Below, one piece after another: positions 58,026-64,000 of a DNA stretch of 64,000 nucleotides (the first letter of the stretch is position 1; each line of letters begins with the position of its first letter). Location of the stretch: positions 372,001 to 436,000 of the forward strand of contig NZ_CP061171.1 in the NCBI RefSeq assembly GCF_014692875.1, written 5' to 3'. The notes beneath the pieces are model-generated. The model was not told the DNA's origin and ran no database searches. It saw only the letters and a list, made by a program, of their open reading frames with translations. A program made the translations under genes and the position numbers. Source of the stretch: Pedobacter riviphilus. GTDB taxonomy: Bacteria > Bacteroidota > Bacteroidia > Sphingobacteriales > Sphingobacteriaceae.

Positions 58026-58355
58026 TTAGTATTTACCAACAAATGAAGACTTGTCTTCAAACATTTTACCGATCAGCGGAATAGGTTTTAATGCACCATT
58101 AGCCGCATTGATGATGCCTATAATCCAAAGAATGATAAATGCATAACCCACAAATCCTAAAAAGGATAAACTAGGTACTATACTGGCAATGATGGTAAAG
58201 GCTATATTGAAAATAATACTTACAATGGCAAGACCTAGTGATTGCCTTAAATGATATTTAAGCAAAGCATCGGCTTTATCTTTTCCAGTAAAATAGGCTA
58301 CTAACCAACCAATAAGGGTGATGTAAGAAATGATTGAAAGTGTTTTGTTGTCCAT
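58026..58355 (-). CDS. DUF4870-like small membrane protein, first gene of the operon
   Basis: A 109-residue protein with three hydrophobic segments (SIISYITLIGWLVAYF, about 7-22; LAIVSIIFNIAFTIIASIV, about 42-60; FVGYAFIILWIIGIINAA, about 68-85) and the motif LLKYHLRQSLGLAI (about 31-44). These are typical of DUF4870/Tic20-like proteins. The function is unknown. It is the first gene of a seven-gene reverse-strand operon running to 53896, divergent from the TPR regulator. Confidence 0.82.
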   Translation of the reverse strand: MDNKTLSIISYITLIGWLVAYFTGKDKADALLKYHLRQSLGLAIVSIIFNIAFTIIASIVPSLSFLGFVGYAFIILWIIGIINAANGALKPIPLIGKMFEDKSSFVGKY

Positions 58356-58429
58356 GATTTCTGTTTTTTAGATTGAAAATTATTTGAGTCAAATTTGGAG
58401 TTAATCATCATTATCTAAAAGAATTGGCC

Positions 58430-58546
58430 ACCTACAGAGCATCTACAATGTTTTAATAAAACGTCTACAATACATCTACAGGTATTTTTAATGTATTGAT
58501 TATTAGTGTTTTGTGTGTTTTGTTGTTTTTTGTTTTCGTCTACAAT
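58430..58546. promoter_or_regulatory. Array of five phased direct repeats in a divergent promoter region
   Basis: Five copies of a unit near C[AG][TC]CTACA all lie on the + strand. The CTACA cores start at 58432, 58443, 58465, 58476 and 58540, so the spacings are 11, 22, 11 and 64 bp, close to whole helical turns. Copies read CACCTACAGAG, CATCTACAATG, CGTCTACAATA, CATCTACAGG and CGTCTACAATA. The array sits between the membrane operon (start 58355) and the TPR/LuxR regulator (start 58584). Confidence 0.65.
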
Positions 58547-58583
58547 ATTGTCGCGACTTCAATCTTTATGCTAATTTTACGGT

Positions 58584-60428
58584 ATGAAGCATCAACATTT
58601 TAAAAAGATATTTCTCTTAATCGGCATTTGCATCTGTTGTTTTATAACCTATGCGCAAACTTTATTGGATAGTACTGCACTTGAAAAGTTAAGCGATAAA
58701 GATAAACCGGCATTACTAACGCAGCTTGCGGAGCGAAGTAGAATTAATGGCGATTATAAAGCAGCGATACGAAAGGCTCAACTGAGCGCAGCTTTAGCTT
58801 TAAAATTTAAAAATTTAACAGAGGCTGTAAAAGCCAGGACAATACAGACAAGTGTATATGCCACGACCAAAGAGTTTGTTTTATCAAAAAAAGCTAGCGA
58901 TACCACGTTACTCCTTGCGCAGCAATCGCGACAGCCCGTTGCAATGGCCTATGCTTATTATGCGCAGGCATTATTTTATAATGCGATTGATAATTCGGAG
59001 CAGATTACCAAATATTGTCGGCTTGCACTGAAGTCGTTGGAAAAAGTATCCGACCCTTATCTCAGCGCCAAAATATATTACCAACTCTATATGATCAACT
59101 CACGTTGGGATGATGTTAAAAATGTGAACAAGTATGCCTGGGCAGCTACCCAAAATGCTTTAAAAACCACTGATTATAACCTGTTGAGCAATTGTTATAT
59201 CGCTTTATCTGTTGCTGCCGATTATAATTATGCCGGTACTAAAAAAGAAGTGTTCCGCGATAGCATCATCTATTATTTGAACAAGGCCCAAAACCTTTAC
59301 ATCCAGCATCCGAAATATGTTGCGCGAAAAACTTATGGTATTGCCTGTATCAACAGTGCCGATTATTACCTGAGGTATTTCGCGGATACCGATCAGGAAG
59401 CAAAAAACAATGCTATCCGTTACGCCAGTATGGCCAACGAAGTGATGAAAGGTGCAATAAACGGCGAAGAAATAAGGGCGAGTAGTTTGGGGATTCTGAG
59501 CGAATACGCCAGGAGAGATAAAAATCTAGTAATGGCGGAAGGTTACCTGCAAGAAGCCTATAATGTAATGATAGGTAAGAAAGTGCCTTATTATTATACC
59601 TTGATTAATGTGGTAACTGCACTTTCTAATTTTTATGAGCAGAATGGAAATTATGTAAAAGCACTTGAATTTCAGAAAAAAGCAACGGAATATGGCAACA
59701 AACTTTTTGATGAAAAACGGACATTAAATGCTCAAAAACTGGAGGTTCAGTATGAAGCTGAAAAAAAAAACAGTGAGGTTAAGTTATTAAAACAAAGCGA
59801 AAAATACGCACAGCAACAAAAATATCTATATTTCGGTATTGCAATAGCCTCCATTTTAGGGCTTATATTTATGTTCCGCTCTTACCACTTCAGGCTAAGG
59901 TACTCCTTACAGCGCGAGAAGCAATTGCATTTAGAAAAACAGGATGCCGAACTGCAGATGAAATTCGAAAAAGAGGAGCAGGCCAGGTTAAAGGCCGAGC
60001 AGCTGCTATTGGAAAGCCAGCAGCAACAATTGCAGAAAGAAGTAATGGCCAGCCAGTTACAGCTCGAGCATAAAAAAGAAATGCTGTTCCAGATTAAGGA
60101 AAAACTTAGTGATAACCACCAGTTCAACATCAATAAAATCTGGAATGAAGAATTGCTATTGGATAACGATTTCGAAGAAGCCAAATTTCAGATCCAACAG
60201 GTACATCCAGAGTTTTTCTCTCTGTTAAATCAACGGGCACAACAAAAACTTACGGCACTCGATCTGAAGCTCTGCGCTTACCTCCATTTGAAGATGGATA
60301 CTAAAAAAATTGCCCAGCTGATGCATATCGAAGCCAAAAGTGTGCGTATGAGCCGTTATCGGATTAAACAAAAGCTGGGTTTGGGGAAAGAAGACGATTT
60401 AAACTTGTTTTTGCAGAATATAGGTTAA
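58584..60428 (+). CDS. TPR-containing membrane regulator with LuxR-type C-terminal helix-turn-helix
   Basis: A 614-residue protein with a signal peptide (MKHQHFKKIFLLIGICICCFITYA). Tetratricopeptide-like helical repeats occupy about 30-380, a membrane helix lies at about 413-432 (YLYFGIAIASILGLIFMF), and a Gln/Glu-rich coiled coil covers about 440-520. The C-terminal helix-turn-helix (about 556-602; LTALDLKLCAYLHLKMDTKK, VRMSRYRIKQKLGL) is of the LuxR/SpoIIE-associated type seen in many Bacteroidota TPR regulators. The TPR part would sit outside and the DNA-binding part inside. It probably controls the divergent operon through the phased repeats. Confidence 0.85.
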   Translation: MKHQHFKKIFLLIGICICCFITYAQTLLDSTALEKLSDKDKPALLTQLAERSRINGDYKAAIRKAQLSAALALKFKNLTEAVKARTIQTSVYATTKEFVLSKKASDTTLLLAQQSRQPVAMAYAYYAQALFYNAIDNSEQITKYCRLALKSLEKVSDPYLSAKIYYQLYMINSRWDDVKNVNKYAWAATQNALKTTDYNLLSNCYIALSVAADYNYAGTKKEVFRDSIIYYLNKAQNLYIQHPKYVARKTYGIACINSADYYLRYFADTDQEAKNNAIRYASMANEVMKGAINGEEIRASSLGILSEYARRDKNLVMAEGYLQEAYNVMIGKKVPYYYTLINVVTALSNFYEQNGNYVKALEFQKKATEYGNKLFDEKRTLNAQKLEVQYEAEKKNSEVKLLKQSEKYAQQQKYLYFGIAIASILGLIFMFRSYHFRLRYSLQREKQLHLEKQDAELQMKFEKEEQARLKAEQLLLESQQQQLQKEVMASQLQLEHKKEMLFQIKEKLSDNHQFNINKIWNEELLLDNDFEEAKFQIQQVHPEFFSLLNQRAQQKLTALDLKLCAYLHLKMDTKKIAQLMHIEAKSVRMSRYRIKQKLGLGKEDDLNLFLQNIG

Positions 60429-60447
60429 AATATAATCTAAAATTAAA

Positions 60448-60563
60448 AGGCTGTATCATAATATATAATTTCGTTCTATTTGTCACGTTGAGCCTGTCGA
60501 AACGCCTTTAAAAAGGTCCTTCGACAAGCTCAGGATGACAATTTTAGATTTATGATACAGCCT
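60448..60563. repeat. Composite inverted repeat between convergent genes
   Basis: An outer perfect 14-bp inverted repeat (AGGCTGTATCATAA at 60448-60461, TTATGATACAGCCT at 60550-60563) encloses an inner inverted pair (60481-60540). The inner arms are GTTGAGCCTGTCGAA and TTCGACAAGCTCAGGATGAC. The inner part belongs to the GACAAGCTCAGG-type REP family common in this phylum. It lies between convergent genes and probably also acts as a bidirectional terminator. Confidence 0.65.
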
Positions 60564-60571
60564 CTTTGGTA

Positions 60572-61542
60572 TTAATTTTTAGCCAGTGTTGGGCTTGGCT
60601 GGTAATAAAACTCCTCTTCTTCAAAATCTTCGTTTGATTTATTCTGAATGGGAGATGCAGGAGTTGGTTCATCTAACCTCACAACCGGGCCATCTTTTGC
60701 CAGTTCGCTACCGGCCACTTTCGATTTGAATATTGGCCACAATAGCTGTGCATACCATTGGTCGCCTTCATAATGTGAAATGCCATAAGCCTTAGGGTAT
60801 TTTCTGCTAATTAAAGCTGTCCCAAAAATAATATCCCATAAGAAAAACATATTGCCAAAGTTACCCTTGTAATAACCCACGCCATCATCTGTTGTCGCTG
60901 CATGATGCGCATGGTGGGTAGCAGGTGTAGAAATTGTTCTTTCCAATACCCAGGCCAAGGGGTGCAGGATTTTGTATTTATAGAAAGGTTTATCCCACGG
61001 AATGCTCGAGTGCGCCAGGGTGGTGATGGTACCTTTAATTCCCTTACCACAATGGCAGGTATGCCTAGTCCTAAATACACCAACGCTGTGGTAAGGTAAG
61101 TTTGCGAAAAAAACAGGGTATAAATGGCATTCTGTCTGCTGGCCATGGCCATGCCCATATACGGTGCTGAGTGGTGCGTACGGTGAAAACGCCATAACCA
61201 AGGAATTTCGTGGTGCAGCCTATGGTACCAATACTGCGTAAGGTCATCGGCAATGGCTATAATAATACAGCCCCAAAAGAAAGGTACCCACTCAAAGGTG
61301 TTTTTTAAACCTGGTAGTACGGCCGGTAAAAACTTTAAACCGTAATAGGCCACAACAGGTCTGATGACCAATCTTGGCAGGGTAAAGCAGGCAATATCAA
61401 CAAAACGTTCGTTTTTCGGCCACTTGCCTTTATACAATCCAAAAGAGAATTCGAGTACGCCAAGAAAGAATACTAAAAAGGGGAAACCGAAACCATTCAG
61501 GTTTTCGATTACGCTTTTGATAAAATTAATCACTGGTTCCAT
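60572..61542 (-). pseudogene. Sterol-desaturase-family (fatty acid hydroxylase) gene, frameshifted
   Basis: Two overlapping frames together make one protein of about 323 residues. The 5' part (ATG 61542) has membrane helices and the di-iron histidine motifs HRLHH and HRTHHS, and runs well to IPAIVVR near 61045. The rest (GTITTLAHSSIPWDKPF, then THHAHHA, GNMFFLWDIIFGTAL) lies in the -1 frame. One base missing from the CCC run at 61041-61043 explains the break; four C would restore a single frame reading IVVRGIKGTITT. As given, translation from 61542 ends at 60811. It may be a true mutation or a sequencing error. The first gene product overlap is 17 bases. Confidence 0.82.
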
Positions 61543-61726
61543 TGTTTGATGAATTTTTAGGGTTTACAGATTTGGTTTTTTCAGCTTTATGCTGTTGTTT
61601 TAGCCAGGGCCTCTCGCCGGTAATGTAAAAGGTGGCAAACATTAAGACAATGGGCAACACATAGATAAAGAGGCTCAATACCGCATTTCTAATGATTTTT
61701 TGCCGGGTTTTTTCTTCGATTTTCAT
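61526..61726 (-). CDS. Small membrane protein, 66 residues
   Basis: A 66-residue protein (MKIEEKTRQKIIRNAVLSLF...) with one strong membrane helix (about 15-36; VLSLFIYVLPIVLMFATFYI) and a Lys/Asn-rich C-terminus. It overlaps the desaturase-like start by 17 bases and starts 10 bases after the 50-residue ORF, so it belongs to the same operon. No family is recognised. Confidence 0.65.
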   Translation of the reverse strand: MKIEEKTRQKIIRNAVLSLFIYVLPIVLMFATFYITGERPWLKQQHKAEKTKSVNPKNSSNNGTSD

Positions 61727-61736
61727 GGTTCATGAT

Positions 61737-61889
61737 TTAGTTTTTGTGAATAATCTGGGTTGCTGGTTCATCGCCCAATAAACGCTGGGTAAGGTAAAGA
61801 CCACCAACAATGATGATAAAGGGGATCAGCGTTACAATGATGCCCACCAATATCTTTTTGCCTAAGATGTTAAAGTCTGATGCTGTCAT
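61737..61889 (-). CDS. Small membrane protein, 50 residues
   Basis: ATG 61889 to TAA 61737-61739 encodes 50 residues (MTASDFNILGKKILVGIIVT...), with one membrane helix (about 13-33; ILVGIIVTLIPFIIIVGGLYL) and a polar C-terminus DEPATQIIHKN. It lies 27 bases after the SusD stop and 10 bases before the 66-residue gene. Tight spacing and a protein-like composition support it as a real gene. Confidence 0.6.
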   Translation of the reverse strand: MTASDFNILGKKILVGIIVTLIPFIIIVGGLYLTQRLLGDEPATQIIHKN

Positions 61890-61916
61890 TTTTTCTTTAG
61901 TTTTATAAATGAATAA

Positions 61917-63398
61917 TTAATTATATCCCGGATTTTGGGTAAGCAGCGTATTGAGTTCTCTTTCGGTCTGTGGAATAGGGAACAAGATATTTTTTAAGGA
62001 CACAGCCGATTTTTCTGGAATTTTTTTGAGTGCATCTACATAAATATTTCCGCCCTGCCGTACCAGATCGAACCATCTATGCCCCTCCTGGATAAATTCT
62101 TTTCTGCGCTCCAGGAAAACCGAGTCTCTAAATGCATCTGTAGATAAACCAGGTGTTAAATCTGCAATTTTTGCCCTTGTCCTTACTTTGTTAATGGCAT
62201 TGTAGGCTTCGGCAGTTGGCCCACTGATATTGTTTACTACTTCGGCATAAAGCAACAATATATCTGCATACCTGATTACCGGATAGTTTATCCCGCTCTG
62301 GGCCTGGGTATTTAAGGGTGTCAGCGTATAATCAACAAATTTGTTAAAATAGGGTGTATAGGCATTTTTAAAAACCACATACTTGCCAGTTGCTGCGTTA
62401 TAAACCGAATCGTAGAAGGTGGTTTCGCGCCTGGTATCGGCCGCAGAAAAAAGCGCGTAAACACTTTTATTGGCGGGCACATCAATAGGGAAGGTTCCGG
62501 TATTAAATGAGGTAAAACTCTGACTAAGGTTTTGTACCACATTTTTCGCCCCAAGATTGCTTTCGAATTGTACAGAAAATATATGTTCGATGCCGTTTTT
62601 TGTGGCTTTTTGAAAAACATCCTTATAATTGGCGAATAAGGCATAACCATAACCACCATTAATTACGGTGTTGAGCTGGGCAAGTGCATTTGGCCATAGT
62701 TTTTGCGTAACATATACCTTTGCCAGCAGCGAATGCGCTGCGCCTGATGTGGCCCTGCCTAAATCTGCACTGCCATAACTTTTTGGTAAGTTGGTGGCCT
62801 CAGTCAGGTCGGCAATAATCTGCTGGTATACTGTTGAGGTAGCAGTTCTCTTAACCAATAAATCTTCAATGTTTACACTTTTAGGCTCGTGCAATATCAA
62901 TGGTACATCGCCGTATAACCTCACCAGGTTAAAGTAAAGCAGACCCCTTACAAATTTGGCTTCGCGTACCAGCCTGTTTTTTAAAAGGGTATCGGTTGTA
63001 ACATTAGGAATATTATCAATTGCGATATTCGCCTTATTGATGCCATAATACAGCTGTTGCCAAACTTTTTGTATCCTGCTGTTAGAAGGGATGTAGGTTG
63101 ATACGCCAAGTGCCCTTACATCGGGGTTGGTGTTGCTCGGGCTAAAAATCTGGTTATCGCTTGCATTTTCGACTAATAAATTGAGCTGGCGGCCATACAA
63201 GGGGAAATCGCCGTTCGGATCACTGTTCAAAGAACTATAAACTGCATTAACTGAGGATATGGCATCAGATTGTGTTTTGAAAAATTGCGAACTTACAATA
63301 ACTGAACTTGGGTTTTCTTCGAGTTTTTTGCAGGCCGCTGATGTAATTATTATGACTGCTAATAACCAGATTATGGGTTTAGTGATTATTCTTTTCAT
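61917..63398 (-). CDS. SusD/RagB-family nutrient-binding outer-membrane lipoprotein
   Basis: A 493-residue lipoprotein from ATG 63398 (MKRIITKPIIWLLAVIIITS, lipobox SAAC, Cys about residue 23). An open extension upstream has no signal. SusD motifs are clear: FVRGLLYFNLVRLYGDVPLI (about 150-169), YPVIRYADILLLYAEVVN (about 375-392), LERRKEFIQEGHRWFDLVR (about 435-453) and the terminal LLTQNPGYN. It lies 13 bases downstream of a SusC gene. The partner enzymes include a sterol-desaturase-family protein, not a glycosidase. Confidence 0.95.
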   Translation of the reverse strand: MKRIITKPIIWLLAVIIITSAACKKLEENPSSVIVSSQFFKTQSDAISSVNAVYSSLNSDPNGDFPLYGRQLNLLVENASDNQIFSPSNTNPDVRALGVSTYIPSNSRIQKVWQQLYYGINKANIAIDNIPNVTTDTLLKNRLVREAKFVRGLLYFNLVRLYGDVPLILHEPKSVNIEDLLVKRTATSTVYQQIIADLTEATNLPKSYGSADLGRATSGAAHSLLAKVYVTQKLWPNALAQLNTVINGGYGYALFANYKDVFQKATKNGIEHIFSVQFESNLGAKNVVQNLSQSFTSFNTGTFPIDVPANKSVYALFSAADTRRETTFYDSVYNAATGKYVVFKNAYTPYFNKFVDYTLTPLNTQAQSGINYPVIRYADILLLYAEVVNNISGPTAEAYNAINKVRTRAKIADLTPGLSTDAFRDSVFLERRKEFIQEGHRWFDLVRQGGNIYVDALKKIPEKSAVSLKNILFPIPQTERELNTLLTQNPGYN

Positions 63399-63411
63399 TT
63401 GTACATTATAA

Positions 63412-64000
63412 TTATAGGGTGATGGATAAACCTGCCAAAAAGGTTCTTGTGGCCGGGTAAGTCCCAAAGTCTATTCCCTGTTTCGTATTATCGTTATCGT
63501 AAAAATTCACTTCAGGATCGAGACCGGTATATTTTGTAATGGTGAACAGATTTTGGGCAGATATATAAAACCTTAAATTTTTTAACTTGATCTTATTTGC
63601 CCATTCAGTTTTAAAGGTGTAGCCTAGTGAGACGTTTTTAAGCTTTAGGTACGAAGCATCTTCTATCAGGCGGTCGGTTACCTGTGGTACTGGCGAATTG
63701 GTTACACGGGGAACAACAGCGCCTTGATTTTGGGGTGTCCAACGGTCTAAAAGCGTGGCCGATGCATTTTGGGTAAGCGTTGGCCGCTCTAAGCTCTGCT
63801 GTAATAAATTGAATACTCTGTTGCCGTAAGAACCTTGAAAGAATATCGACAGGTCTAAACCCTTATAATTAAAAGTATTGCTTAAACTGCCGGTAAACTT
63901 TGGCTGCGCACTGCCAAGGTTATGTTTGTCGGTTGTGGTTATAACCCCGTCCTGGTTGGTATCTACATATTTCGTATCGCCAGCCTGTTGCGGTACACCG
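63412..64000 (-). CDS. SusC/RagA-family TonB-dependent transporter, C-terminal part
   Basis: The reverse strand is open from the right edge to TAA 63412-63414, giving about 195 C-terminal residues. It includes the DTNQDGVITTTDK segment, FTGSLSNTFNYKGLDLSIFF, the typical SusC stretch LKLKNVSLGYTF, ISAQNLFTITKYTGLDPEV and the terminal TFLAGLSITL. The start lies beyond the window. It is the first known gene of the operon with SusD, two small membrane proteins and the desaturase-like gene. Confidence 0.95.
   Translation of the reverse strand, partial: GVPQQAGDTKYVDTNQDGVITTTDKHNLGSAQPKFTGSLSNTFNYKGLDLSIFFQGSYGNRVFNLLQQSLERPTLTQNASATLLDRWTPQNQGAVVPRVTNSPVPQVTDRLIEDASYLKLKNVSLGYTFKTEWANKIKLKNLRFYISAQNLFTITKYTGLDPEVNFYDNDNTKQGIDFGTYPATRTFLAGLSITL

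Overview
The window is chromosomal DNA of a Bacteroidota bacterium, most likely Sphingobacteriaceae and Pedobacter-like. The evidence is two SusC/SusD pairs, a BlaI/M56-peptidase module, further TonB-type beta-barrels, a tmRNA with tag GENTYALAA, promoters of the Bacteroidota type (TAnnTTTG at -7), few Shine-Dalgarno sequences, and short REP-like hairpins between genes. The genus is an inference. No integrase, transposase, phage gene, CRISPR array or rRNA was found.

Layout. 1-5.1 kb: end of a polysaccharide-utilisation locus (beta-helix enzyme cut by the left edge, alginate-lyase-like protein, secreted alpha/beta hydrolase, LacI regulator), then ssrA (tmRNA). 6-8.3 kb: katG. 9.2-14 kb: an orphan SusC/SusD pair with a perfect 20-bp palindrome in its long leader. 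14.4-22.4 kb: sugar-phosphate cupin, fatty acid desaturase, outer-membrane beta-barrel, oligopeptide-binding lipoprotein, a half-length BtuF-like protein, and an NtrC-type regulator. 22.6-33.6 kb: an arginine-type GNAT/M20 pair; a tightly coupled PIG-L deacetylase / 34-residue membrane microprotein / Na+-solute symporter operon; methyltransferase, DUF2911, Nudix, AlkC-like glycosylase and a beta-hydroxyacid dehydrogenase. 33.6-37.4 kb: a sparse region with gene remnants, a Crp-like protein with a poor helix-turn-helix, and an FNR-like regulator fused to a degenerate receiver, with two FNR-like sites upstream. 37.7-42.5 kb: BlaI - M56 peptidase - TonB-type receptor operon with a palindromic operator candidate. 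43-48.7 kb: GntP permease, then a YbbA/YbbP-like ABC system divergent from a TesA-like esterase. 48.8-53.8 kb: di-haem peroxidase and PhoX-like protein, then an S41 peptidase. 53.9-60.4 kb: a seven-gene operon of uncharacterised small membrane proteins and lipoproteins, divergent from a TPR/LuxR-type regulator; the shared promoter region holds five CTACA repeats spaced 11, 22, 11 and 64 bp. 60.6-64 kb: a second SusC/SusD operon with two tiny membrane proteins and a sterol-desaturase-family gene broken by a one-base frameshift; SusC runs off the right edge.

The window looks like ordinary chromosome: nutrient import across the outer membrane, envelope stress sensing and oxidative-stress defence. 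The most novel parts are the 53.9-60.4 kb membrane operon with its phased repeat array, the pseudo-receiver/FNR regulator with its tandem sites, and the 34-residue microprotein.
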